From contig CALXZF010000076.1 in NCBI GenBank assembly GCA_944393165.1, forward strand, positions 1 through 33,171: a stretch of 33,171 nucleotides of DNA. The letters run 5' to 3'. The notes beneath the pieces are model-generated. The model worked only from the letters and a program-made list of their open reading frames with translations, did no database searches and was not told the DNA's origin. Below, piece after piece: positions 15,007 to 22,777 of the stretch. Position 1 is the stretch's first letter, and each line of letters starts with the position of its first letter. The position numbers were made by a program, and so were the translations under genes. This stretch comes from an uncultured Clostridia bacterium. Its GTDB lineage: Bacteria > Bacillota_A > Clostridia > TANB77 > CAG-508.

Positions 15007-17340
15007 ATGACAAGATTTACAAAAATGCAAGCATATGGTAATGATTATGTATATATTGATGCAATAAACCAAAAAATTAATAATGTGTATGAACTTGCAA
15101 AATATATAAGCAATAGACATTTTGGTGTAGGTTCTGACGGATTAGTTTTAATTTGCAGTTCTGATGTTGCAGATTTTAGAATGAGAATGTTTAATCCTGA
15201 TGGAACAGAAGGGGAAATGTGTGGAAACGCATTGAGAAGTTTAAGCAAATATGTGTATGACCACAATATGACAGATAAAAAAGAGCTTACAATAGAAACA
15301 CTTGGGGGAATTCAACATGTTAAATTAACTGTAGAAAATGGAAAAGCAGTTAATATAGAAGCAAATATTGGAAAACCAGTTCTTGACACAACAAAAATCC
15401 CTGTAAATACAGATTTGCCAGAATTTATTGAGCAAGAGGTTAAAATATTAGACAAAACTTTCTATATTACAGCAGTATCATGGGGAAATCCACATTGCGT
15501 AATGTTTATAGATGATGTAGACAATTTTGATGTAGAAAAATATGGAAAAGCAATTGAATACAAAACAGACCTATTCCCAAACAAAACAAATGTAACATTT
15601 GCACAAGTTGTAGATAGACACACTTTAAAAATGAGAGAATGGGAGAGAGGTACTGGTGAAACTATTGGTTGTGGTACAGGATGTTGCACTGCAACTGTGG
15701 CAGCAGTATTAACTGGAAGATGTGACAGAAAAGTAAATGTACATCAAATCGGAGGAGTTCTAGAAACAAATTGGGACGAAGAAACAGGAACAATGTTCAT
15801 GAAAGGCCCTTCTCACACAGTATTCGAATCTGAAATTGATGTAGATAATATATTAAAAGAAAATAGAATCACTAATGTAGAAAGACTACTAGAAAATGTT
15901 GAATATGAAGTATTAAAAGGTTCTGTAGATGTAGAAGTAGAAGATATTGAAGATGATTCTAGAAAAGTGGGACCTGGAGATTTGTATGTGGCAAAAGTGG
16001 GAACTACAGCAGATTCTCATAAATATATACCAGATGTAATAAGAAAAGGTGCTAAAGTAATAGTGGTAGAAAAAGATATAGATTTGCCAGAAGAAGATGT
16101 AACAGTAATAAAAGTAAAATCTTCAAGAGAAGCTATGGCACAAATATCTGCAGCATATTTTGATTATCCAGCAAAAAAACTTACTGTTATAGGGATTACT
16201 GGAACTGCAGGAAAAACATCAACAACCAATATCTTGAAGAAAATGTTAGAAGAAGACGGCAAAAAAGCTGGCTTAATAGGAACAATAGGAGCATTTATTG
16301 GAAAAAGAAAAATAGAACTTCACAACACAACTCCAGAAAATTACGAGACTCAAAAACTATTCAGCGAAATGGTTGAGGAAGGATGCCAATATGCAATAAT
16401 GGAAGTATCTTCACAAGGTTTGAAAATGCATAGAGTTGACGGTTTCTCATTTGATTATGGAGTATTTACAAACATCTCTAAAGAGCATATAGGACCAAAT
16501 GAGCATGAAAGTTTTGAAGAATACATGCAATGTAAAAGCTTACTATTCCAAAAATGTGGTAAAGGAATAATAAATGTAGATGATAAAAACTGGGAAAATG
16601 TAACCAAAGGACACATCTGTGACATAATAAAATTTGGAATAAACTCACAAGATGCAGATATGAAAGCAGAAAACATCGAATTTATTATGGCACATGATTT
16701 TCTAGGAATGGGATTTGATGTAAAAGGCAAAATAAATGATAGTTTTGAAGTTGCAATTCCAGGAAGATTTTCTGTATACAATGCTTTATGTGCAATCACA
16801 ATTGCAAACGAGCTTGGAGTTAGTATAGAAGCAATGAAAAATGCACTTAAAAAAGTATCTGTAAAAGGAAGAATGGAACTTGCTGTTTCAAATCAAAAAT
16901 ACAAATTAATAATAGATTATGCTCACAATGAAGACGAAATGACAAACTTAATGGAAACAATTATGGAATATAAACCAAAAAGAATAGTATGTATTTTTGG
17001 CGGTGGCGGAAATAGAGCAAGAGATAGAAGATATGATATGGGCGAAATATCTGGAAAATATGCAGGATTAACAATCCTTACAGAGGACAACCCTAGATTC
17101 GAAGAATTAGACTCTATAAACAATGACATAATAACAGGTTTAAATAGAAGCCATGGAAAATATATCATAATTAATGACAGACAAGAAGCTATAGAATATG
17201 CTATGAAGAATGCAGAAGAAGGAGATATGATACTTCTTATAGGTAAAGGACATGAACAATATCAAGATATTAAAGGAGTACATTATTTCTGGGATGAAAG
17301 AGAGGCTGTAAAAAAGGCATTAAAAAATTTAGAGCAATAA
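15007..17340 (+). CDS. DapF-MurE fusion: diaminopimelate epimerase joined to a UDP-MurNAc-tripeptide synthetase-type ligase
   Basis: A single 777-residue ORF (GGAGG 7 bases before the ATG). Residues 1 to about 283 are a complete diaminopimelate epimerase: KMQAYGNDYVY at the start, the first catalytic Cys72 in GEMCGNALR, NPHCVMF (161-167) and the second catalytic Cys222 in GCGTG, ending at the usual family C-terminus (KGPSHTVFESEI). It converts LL- to meso-diaminopimelate. Residues about 284-777 are a Mur ligase: an N-terminal DSRKVGPGDLYVA segment, P-loop GITGTAGKTST (396-406), the probable carbamylated Lys510 (QCKSLLF), DYAH (637-640), the DNPR motif (694-697) that marks meso-DAP-adding MurE, and LLIGKGHEQYQ (743-753). 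The nearby GNRARDRR differs from classical MurE (GGDRD), so a clostridial MurE-like paralogue is possible. The fusion would place DAP production beside its user. Confidence 0.9.
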   Translation: MTRFTKMQAYGNDYVYIDAINQKINNVYELAKYISNRHFGVGSDGLVLICSSDVADFRMRMFNPDGTEGEMCGNALRSLSKYVYDHNMTDKKELTIETLGGIQHVKLTVENGKAVNIEANIGKPVLDTTKIPVNTDLPEFIEQEVKILDKTFYITAVSWGNPHCVMFIDDVDNFDVEKYGKAIEYKTDLFPNKTNVTFAQVVDRHTLKMREWERGTGETIGCGTGCCTATVAAVLTGRCDRKVNVHQIGGVLETNWDEETGTMFMKGPSHTVFESEIDVDNILKENRITNVERLLENVEYEVLKGSVDVEVEDIEDDSRKVGPGDLYVAKVGTTADSHKYIPDVIRKGAKVIVVEKDIDLPEEDVTVIKVKSSREAMAQISAAYFDYPAKKLTVIGITGTAGKTSTTNILKKMLEEDGKKAGLIGTIGAFIGKRKIELHNTTPENYETQKLFSEMVEEGCQYAIMEVSSQGLKMHRVDGFSFDYGVFTNISKEHIGPNEHESFEEYMQCKSLLFQKCGKGIINVDDKNWENVTKGHICDIIKFGINSQDADMKAENIEFIMAHDFLGMGFDVKGKINDSFEVAIPGRFSVYNALCAITIANELGVSIEAMKNALKKVSVKGRMELAVSNQKYKLIIDYAHNEDEMTNLMETIMEYKPKRIVCIFGGGGNRARDRRYDMGEISGKYAGLTILTEDNPRFEELDSINNDIITGLNRSHGKYIIINDRQEAIEYAMKNAEEGDMILLIGKGHEQYQDIKGVHYFWDEREAVKKALKNLEQ

Positions 17341-17352
17341 AATAAAAATAAG

Positions 17353-17383
17353 AAAAAAGATTCCGATTGTTGGAATCTTTTTT
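17353..17383 (+). terminator. intrinsic terminator after the DapF-MurE gene
   Basis: AAAAAAGATTCC pairs with GGAATCTTTTTT around a 7-base loop, with the T-run in and after the right arm. Confidence 0.88.
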
Positions 17384-17521
17384 CATAAATAATTCAAAAC
17401 TACAATAACATATTAACATAAATAAAAATGTCAATTAATATTAGTGTAAAATATATTCGGGGAAAATTTAAGATAAAAAAATAAGATACCCGCTCAAAAT
17501 TGTGTTAAAATAATCGGTTAC

Positions 17522-17550
17522 TTTACACATGCTAGGAAAAATGCTATAAT
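17522..17550 (+). promoter_or_regulatory. sigma-A promoter upstream of the GNAT pair
   Basis: TTTACA (17522-17527), a 17-base spacer and TATAAT (17545-17550). The rest of the gap 17384-17521 holds nothing I can name. Confidence 0.8.
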
Positions 17551-17598
17551 TAATATGAATTTTTGCTGAATATCTAAGCAACAAGGAGGAATTAAACT

Positions 17599-17823
17599 AT
17601 GAGAGAAAGATATTTAGAAGGAGAAAAGGTATTTCTTTCTCCTGTTGAAGAAAATGATGTATCAGTTCTTCAAGAAATTCAAAATCAGAAATTTGTTCGG
17701 GAATTCATGTCATCATGTTTGCCAAAGTCATTAGAAAATGTAAAAAATGATGTACAAGCAACAAAAAACAGCGGTTCTCCATATTTTTTGATTTTTAAAA
17801 GAGTAGCAGAACAAAGAGTATGA
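17599..17823 (+). pseudogene. truncated N-terminus of a GNAT acetyltransferase
   Basis: The 74 codons (AAGGAGG 8-9 bases before the ATG) begin RYLEGEKVFLSPVEENDVSVLQEIQNQKFVREFM, which looks like the first two helices and strand of a RimJ/RimL-like GNAT N-acetyltransferase, and break off after YFLIFK with seven further residues and a TGA. The acetyl-CoA-binding V/I-x-x-x-x-R-G-x-G-x-A region is absent, and none of the downstream frames continue it. It keeps a good promoter and ribosome binding site, so a short peptide may still be made. The full-length GNAT that follows 24 bases later is not its missing half, since that gene has its own N-terminus. Confidence 0.65.
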
Positions 17824-17847
17824 GAATGATACCAAGGAGGAAAAACG

Positions 17848-18402
17848 ATGAAGAAATCTAATGCTATACGGAAATGTAAACAAGAAGAAATAGGTGAAGT
17901 GGCAGAATTGTCTTCAGTTATTTTGAAATCGCTTGCTAAGGAAAATAAAGAATCGTACTTTGGAGGCGTAGATGAAAACGAAATTAGGGCTGCTATGGTA
18001 GCACCTTCAGTAGTTTTTATTTGTAAAGATGAAGATTTACAAGGTTTTTTACTGTTACAGAAACCTAGTGAAGAGGAAAAAAAAGAATATCAAAAAGAAT
18101 TTGCAAATTTTCGTAAAGATGAAGCACTTATTGTAAATGGATATGGAGTTGTACCAAAGATGCGAAAAAAAGGCATAGGAACTAAGCTTTTAGAATATGG
18201 AGCAGAATATGCTATAGAAAACGGATTTACGCAATTTATTGGGACAATTCATCCGGAAAATCTTGCGAGTGAAAATGCTTTACGGCATTTATCAAATGAT
18301 GTGCAAAAAAGTGATGTTTTTTTTCATCGCATGTCAGACGGAAGAAATTTACCTAGGCAAAAATTTCTTCAAGATTTAAAAAACAAAAAGAGGTTGCATT
18401 AG
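17848..18402 (+). CDS. GNAT-family N-acetyltransferase
   Basis: A 184-residue protein (AAGGAGG about 6 bases before the ATG). The GNAT fold is seen in IRKCKQEEIGEVAELSSVILKSL at the N-terminus, the central strand VVFICKDEDLQGFLLLQ, the acetyl-CoA motif A VNGYGVVPKMRKKGIGTKLLEYGAEYAIENG (about 97-127, with the R/Q-x-x-G-x-G/A pyrophosphate loop as RKKGIGTKL), and a motif-B-like IHPENLASENALRHL. The substrate is unknown. An insert of about 25 charged residues (KPSEEEKKEYQKEFANFRKDEA) lies before motif A. The last codons form one arm of the terminator stem. It is likely co-transcribed with the truncated GNAT fragment upstream. Confidence 0.85.
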   Translation: MKKSNAIRKCKQEEIGEVAELSSVILKSLAKENKESYFGGVDENEIRAAMVAPSVVFICKDEDLQGFLLLQKPSEEEKKEYQKEFANFRKDEALIVNGYGVVPKMRKKGIGTKLLEYGAEYAIENGFTQFIGTIHPENLASENALRHLSNDVQKSDVFFHRMSDGRNLPRQKFLQDLKNKKRLH

Positions 18403-18416
18403 CAATCTCTTTTATC
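18387..18416 (+). terminator. intrinsic terminator overlapping the GNAT stop codon
   Basis: AAAGAGGTTGC (18387-18397) pairs with GCAATCTCTTT (18402-18412) with one G-U, around ATTA, and is followed by TATCTTAT. The stop codon TAG sits in the loop and right arm. Confidence 0.8.
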
Positions 18417-18419
18417 TTA

Positions 18420-18448
18420 TTGACAGAAAAATAATATTGATATATAAT
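18420..18448 (+). promoter_or_regulatory. sigma-A promoter of the MFS gene
   Basis: Consensus TTGACA (18420-18425), a 17-base spacer and consensus TATAAT (18443-18448). The -35 abuts the preceding terminator. The leader is about 90 bases. Confidence 0.88.
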
Positions 18449-18542
18449 TATTATGTAAAGGAAGGTGAGAGAGCCTATAGTATAATTCGTTCATATGATT
18501 AAGTGTATGAGTATAGATTTTTCTAAAGTGAAAGGAGACACG

Positions 18543-19757
18543 ATGATGACAAATATTGAACAACGGATTAATCTTAGCAATAAGATGTATCCACTATATG
18601 ACGGATTGTCAAAAGATTTATTATTTTATATAGCTATAGATACATTGTTTTTAACAGTGGCAAAGGGATTTTCAGCGTTTCAAATTTCTTTTTTGAGCGT
18701 AGTGCCATCAATAGTATGTATTTGTATGCAACCTATATTAATAAAGATTATACGGGACTTAGGAAATGTTAATTCGTCTAGATTAGGAACATTTATGTTA
18801 CTATTATCAAGCATTATAATAACATTTGGTCAAACTTTTGTTATTATTGCAATAGGACAATTACTATATGATATTTCATTTGTTCTTAAGAATATGGAAT
18901 CTATTTCATTAAAAAACAATTTGAAATATCAAAATAAGCCAGAAAAATATATGGCTATAAGAGGCAAAGCCAATACTATATATGCTACTATTACTTTTTT
19001 AATTGCAATTATTGCAGGACCGATGTTTAATGTTAGTCCATATTTGCCAATGTATATGTGCATATTCTTTTGCATTGTTACATGCATATTATCACTTACA
19101 TTTTATGAGGTTTGTGATGATACTAATAAAGAAGAGCAACAAGTATCAAATAAAAAAGTAAAATTAAGTAAAATTTTATTTTTAGCTTTAATTTCAAATA
19201 CAATCTTCTTAGGGTTGGTAGTTATTGGCCAGCAAGATAGTAAGCTTTTTATCCAGTATCGATTGGAAGATTGGTATGGTCTAAGCCTGACGGCCACATA
19301 TCTTAGCTGGATAGTTGCTTCGTCAAGAGTATCAAGAATTGTCTTTAATATGCTTTTTAACAAGTATTATATGAGATTAAAAAATTCAATACCAGTGATA
19401 CTCTCATGCATACTAACATTAGCCTTTTCCTTAATTATTATTGGAAATATTATTCCATTACCAATAACAATTAAATTATTACTTATGGCATTAGGTTTTG
19501 ATTTAATAATTCCAATGTATGACAATTTTATAATCTACATGGAAGACTTACTTCTTAAAAATTCGCTAGAAGAAGAACAGCAAGAATTATTTGCAAACAT
19601 GGAGATTTTAAGAAAATTAGGGAAAATAATAATGAATCTTTTGATTTCATTAATTTTATTAAAATTAGATTTGTATTACATTATGTGGTTGTTTTTGATT
19701 TTAGCAATTATAGAAATTATACTTTCAATAAAAATTATTAAACTTGGAAAAATCTAA
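18543..19757 (+). CDS. MFS-type membrane transporter
   Basis: A 404-residue polytopic membrane protein with about 12 hydrophobic segments in two halves separated by a charged cytoplasmic stretch (CDDTNKEEQQVSNKKVKLSK, middle of the protein), the layout of the major facilitator superfamily. I see RGKANTIYATITFLIAIIAGPMFN in the first half and SRVSRIVFNMLFNKYY in the second. No substrate-specific signature is recognisable; small drug or metabolite efflux is usual for such single-gene units. AAAGGAG lies 5-6 bases before tandem ATGs at 18543 and 18546. An upstream in-frame ATG at 18495 would add 16 polar residues and lacks a ribosome binding site. It has its own promoter and terminator. Confidence 0.8.
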   Translation: MMTNIEQRINLSNKMYPLYDGLSKDLLFYIAIDTLFLTVAKGFSAFQISFLSVVPSIVCICMQPILIKIIRDLGNVNSSRLGTFMLLLSSIIITFGQTFVIIAIGQLLYDISFVLKNMESISLKNNLKYQNKPEKYMAIRGKANTIYATITFLIAIIAGPMFNVSPYLPMYMCIFFCIVTCILSLTFYEVCDDTNKEEQQVSNKKVKLSKILFLALISNTIFLGLVVIGQQDSKLFIQYRLEDWYGLSLTATYLSWIVASSRVSRIVFNMLFNKYYMRLKNSIPVILSCILTLAFSLIIIGNIIPLPITIKLLLMALGFDLIIPMYDNFIIYMEDLLLKNSLEEEQQELFANMEILRKLGKIIMNLLISLILLKLDLYYIMWLFLILAIIEIILSIKIIKLGKI

Positions 19758-19758
19758 A

Positions 19759-19790
19759 AAGAGGTCGTAGATTAGCGACCTCTTCTTTTA
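19759..19790 (+). terminator. intrinsic terminator after the MFS gene
   Basis: AAGAGGTCG (19759-19767) pairs with CGACCTCTT (19776-19784), followed by CTTTTA. Confidence 0.85.
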
Positions 19791-19816
19791 GATAATTAAA
19801 AAATGCTTAATGCGTA

Positions 19817-19845
19817 TTGAAAGTACATATAATTTGTGTTAAGAT
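19817..19845 (+). promoter_or_regulatory. promoter of the pyrophosphatase gene
   Basis: TTGAAA (19817-19822), a 17-base spacer and TAAGAT (19840-19845), 34 bases before the ATG. Confidence 0.55.
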
Positions 19846-19879
19846 ATGGACAAGAAAATTTATAAGGAATGTGATATAT

Positions 19880-20413
19880 ATGAATATTTGGCATGATATA
19901 AGTAAAGAGAGAATTACAAAAAATGACTTCGTAGGAGTTGTAGAGATTTCTAAAGGTGGAGATGTAAAATATGAGCTAGACAAAGAAACTGGTATGCTTA
20001 AACTTGACAGGGTTTTATATACAGCAACACATTATCCAACCAATTATGGATTTATTCCAAGAACATATGCAGAAGACAATGACCCATTGGATGTTTTGAT
20101 TTTGTGCAATGAAGAGATTGTACCACTTACGCTAGTGGAATGCTACCCTATAGGCGTTCTAATTATGAATGATAGTGGGGAAGAGGACGAAAAAATAATT
20201 GCAATATCAAAAAAAGATCCATACTTAAATGTGTATAATGACATTTCTGCACTTCCAAATCATATATCAGATGAAATAAAACATTTTTTTGAGGTATATA
20301 AACAATTAGAAGGAAAAACAACAACAGTTGATAGAATGCTTGGAAGAGAAGACGCAGAAGCTATAATTGAAAAATGTATGAAAGCATATGATGAAAAATT
20401 TGGACAGAAATAA
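19880..20413 (+). CDS. ppa: family I inorganic pyrophosphatase
   Basis: The 177-residue protein hydrolyses pyrophosphate to phosphate and pulls biosynthetic reactions forward. It shows the family I core: KYELDKETG near residues 30-38 (general Lys/Glu), NYGFIPRTY (55-63), and the metal-binding signature EDNDPLDVLIL (65-75). The length is usual for the family. I start at 19880 (MNIWHDISKE), where homology begins; an upstream in-frame ATG at 19817 would place 21 unconserved residues over the promoter. The ribosome binding site (AAGGA, 11 bases away) is weak. Family I is soluble and Mg-dependent, in contrast to the Mn-dependent family II found in many Firmicutes. Confidence 0.94.
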   Translation: MNIWHDISKERITKNDFVGVVEISKGGDVKYELDKETGMLKLDRVLYTATHYPTNYGFIPRTYAEDNDPLDVLILCNEEIVPLTLVECYPIGVLIMNDSGEEDEKIIAISKKDPYLNVYNDISALPNHISDEIKHFFEVYKQLEGKTTTVDRMLGREDAEAIIEKCMKAYDEKFGQK

Positions 20414-20452
20414 TTATAAGCTTAAGTAAGGCGTTAATTTAAGGAGCATAAT

Positions 20453-21661
20453 ATGATAGAAAAAATAGTTTTTAATTTGCTTGCATTTGCTTTATTTATT
20501 ATTGTATTTGGCAAATTTGTAAAGAAAAATGACACAAGCTATGTATATGTTTTAGGATTACAATTTATTGGAATATTAATCAATTTTCTAGAATTACTGT
20601 TTAATATACATTTAAATATGTTTTTTAGAGTGTTAATATATATTCTATCAGTCATAATTCCGGGAATTATTTTGCTAGTAGAATATAAAAAGAAGATTGA
20701 TTTTCCAGAAATCTTAAACATTTTCTTGGCAAAAGTTGCTTTAAATGCTGGGAATACAGATAAAGCTAAAGAATATTTATTCAAATTAATTAACAAATAT
20801 CCAAATAGTTATACGGGACATAAAGCTCTAGGAGAGGTGTATGAAAAAGAAGAAAAATATTCTATAGCTATCGATGAGTATATACGAGCAAGTGATATAA
20901 ATAATAAAGATATAAAATTGAATTACAATATTGCAAAATTGCTTAATAAAGATGAAAGACCTGAAGAAGCGATTAATATGCTTCAAGATATTTTAAAGAA
21001 AAAACCTGAATATTATGATGCAACAAACTTACTTGGAGAAATACTATATTCAAATGAAAGATACAAAGAAGCGATAAATGTATATATGAATGCATTAAGA
21101 TATAACCCAGGTAATTATGATTTGTATTACAATTTAGGTATGGTATACACAATGGTTAATGATTTTGGCAGAGCTAAGGAGTTTTATCAAAAAGCAGCTG
21201 AGATTAATTCACTTTTATATAATGCTAAATTAAGTATAGGTCAAATAGCCTTAATAGCTGGAGATTTAGATGAAGCTGAAAAATATTTTAAAGAGAGTGT
21301 TAAAGGGGAAGATGTAGAAGCAGGGTCTTATTATTATCTAGCACAAGTCGCAATTTTAAAAGGAGATAAAGAAAAAGCAATAAATTATATAAATATTGCA
21401 ATTGACTTGGACCCAAAAATATATAACAAAGTGAAAAAAGAAAAAGTATTTATGCCAATTATAAATGAAATAAGAAAACCGGGCATAGAAAAAAGAGAAG
21501 AAAAAAAGAGAACAAAGCTATTGCTTAAAGAGCGCAAGGCTCTAAACCACTTATCTAAAACATGCTCTCTAATTAGCAGTCTAAATAATGATGATATTAA
21601 AATGATGAAAAATATTAAAGAAAAAGAAGCGGAAAAGGAAATTAAACAGAGAGAGGATTAA
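20453..21661 (+). CDS. membrane-anchored tetratricopeptide-repeat protein
   Basis: The 402-residue protein has three N-terminal hydrophobic segments (about 8-22, 32-51, 58-76), then from about 88 to 330 a run of roughly seven TPR units (for example SYTGHKALGEVYEKEEKYSIAIDEYIRA, and YYNLGMVYTMVNDFGRAKEFYQKAAEIN), and a highly charged C-terminal tail (330-402, KREEKKRTKLLLKERK). TPRs scaffold protein complexes; here the domain would face the cytoplasm or the outside depending on the odd number of helices. No specific partner is recognisable. AAGGAG lies 7 bases before the ATG, and the gene follows ppa by 39 bases with no terminator, so the two are likely co-transcribed. A strong stem-loop follows before dpaA. 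Confidence 0.8.
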   Translation: MIEKIVFNLLAFALFIIVFGKFVKKNDTSYVYVLGLQFIGILINFLELLFNIHLNMFFRVLIYILSVIIPGIILLVEYKKKIDFPEILNIFLAKVALNAGNTDKAKEYLFKLINKYPNSYTGHKALGEVYEKEEKYSIAIDEYIRASDINNKDIKLNYNIAKLLNKDERPEEAINMLQDILKKKPEYYDATNLLGEILYSNERYKEAINVYMNALRYNPGNYDLYYNLGMVYTMVNDFGRAKEFYQKAAEINSLLYNAKLSIGQIALIAGDLDEAEKYFKESVKGEDVEAGSYYYLAQVAILKGDKEKAINYINIAIDLDPKIYNKVKKEKVFMPIINEIRKPGIEKREEKKRTKLLLKERKALNHLSKTCSLISSLNNDDIKMMKNIKEKEAEKEIKQRED

Positions 21662-21724
21662 TTTTCGTTGATACTTTCTTGAAGTAAAACATTAAGAATA
21701 ATGTTATTATACATCAGAAAACAA

Positions 21725-21751
21725 ATAAAACTAATCACATCCTCATATAAT
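21725..21751 (+). promoter_or_regulatory. possible mother-cell (sigma-E/sigma-K-like) promoter of dpaA, -10 in a hairpin loop
   Basis: CATATAAT (21744-21751) differs at one base from the sigma-E -10 (CATACAAT) and resembles sigma-K (CATANNNTA). An ATA (21725-21727) lies at about the right distance for a sigma-E -35. RNA from here would start near 21758, inside the loop. The -35 is weak. Confidence 0.35.
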
Positions 21752-21784
21752 TAAATGAAGATTATATAAGGATGTGATTTTTAT
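21733..21784 (+). terminator. terminator-like stem that buries the dpaA ribosome binding site
   Basis: AATCACATCCT (21733-21743) pairs perfectly with AGGATGTGATT (21769-21779); the loop adds TATAAT with ATTATA. It is followed by TTTAT, fitting an intrinsic terminator for the TPR gene. Its right arm contains the only ribosome-binding-like sequence (AGGATGTGA) for the ATG at 21785. Confidence 0.7.
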
Positions 21785-22723
21785 ATGAATATTTCTGCTA
21801 TAGGAGGAGATTTGCGTATAGCAAAACTTGTGGAAATGTATGCAAAAGATGAAAATATAAATAAGATATATACATATGGATTGGAAAAATATTTTGAAGA
21901 GAAAAATTCAAAAATCAAGCAAGAACATGATGCTAATTTGAAACCATTTATTAAAATAGAATTACATGAAGATGTAGAAACGAAAATCATCATGTGCAAT
22001 AACTTAGAAGAAGCTTTGCAAGATTCGAATATTGTAATAAGTGCTATGCCATTTAGCAAAGATAATGTTAATATTAATGCTCCATTTTCTGCAAATGAAA
22101 TAACTATAGATTCTCTAATAGAATTACTTAAAGGCAAAACTTTTATTGCAGGAGGGATACCAGATAGAATTTCTAATGAAACAAGTATAAATTGCATTGA
22201 TTTACTAAAGAATGAAGAACTTACAATTTTAAATGCAATTCCAACTGTAGAAGGAGCGATTAGGCTTGCTATTGAAAAAAGAGAAGAAACAATTCATGAA
22301 AGTAATGTTTTAATTTGTGGGTTTGGCAGAATTGGCAAGATTTTATGTGATAGATTTAAAGCTTTAGGAGCAAATGTATATTGTTCTGCAAGGAAAGAAG
22401 CTGATTTGGCATGGATTAGAGAAAAAAGATACATACCATTAAAGTACAGTGAACTGTCTACATTTGCACCAATATTTGATATAGTTATCAATACTGTTCC
22501 AACTGTTATATTGAATGAAAAAGAACTTAGAAACTTAAAAGATAATGCTCTTGTTATAGAATTGGCTTCAAAGCCAGGAGGGATAGATTTGGAATGGGCA
22601 AAAAAACTTGGAATAAGAGTTGTTCTGGCACCTGGCATTCCGGGCAAAGAAATGCCAAAAACAGCAGCCAAATATATAAAAAATGTAGTTAATAAATTTT
22701 TAATCAAATTTTTTGTTGCATAA
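21785..22723 (+). CDS. dpaA: dipicolinate synthase subunit A
   Basis: The 312-residue protein matches DpaA/SpoVFA: an N-terminal ISAIGGDLRI motif, a central NAD(P)-binding VLICGFGRIGKILCDRFKALGANVYCSARKE block (175-206, GxGxxG at 179-184), then DIVINTVP and the C-terminal LASKPGGIDLEWAKKLGIRVVLAPGIPGK. With DpaB it makes dipicolinic acid from the lysine/DAP-pathway intermediate in the mother cell; dipicolinate-Ca fills the spore core. DpaB (SpoVFB), normally the next gene, is absent here; undecaprenyl-diphosphatase follows instead. The start is fixed by homology. The ribosome binding site lies in a hairpin arm, which suggests expression only from a promoter within that hairpin or by structure opening. 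Confidence 0.88.
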   Translation: MNISAIGGDLRIAKLVEMYAKDENINKIYTYGLEKYFEEKNSKIKQEHDANLKPFIKIELHEDVETKIIMCNNLEEALQDSNIVISAMPFSKDNVNINAPFSANEITIDSLIELLKGKTFIAGGIPDRISNETSINCIDLLKNEELTILNAIPTVEGAIRLAIEKREETIHESNVLICGFGRIGKILCDRFKALGANVYCSARKEADLAWIREKRYIPLKYSELSTFAPIFDIVINTVPTVILNEKELRNLKDNALVIELASKPGGIDLEWAKKLGIRVVLAPGIPGKEMPKTAAKYIKNVVNKFLIKFFVA

Positions 22724-22777
22724 ATAAAAAAGAAGTTATATAATCAAAAATATTATTACAAGAAAGGATGAAAACAA

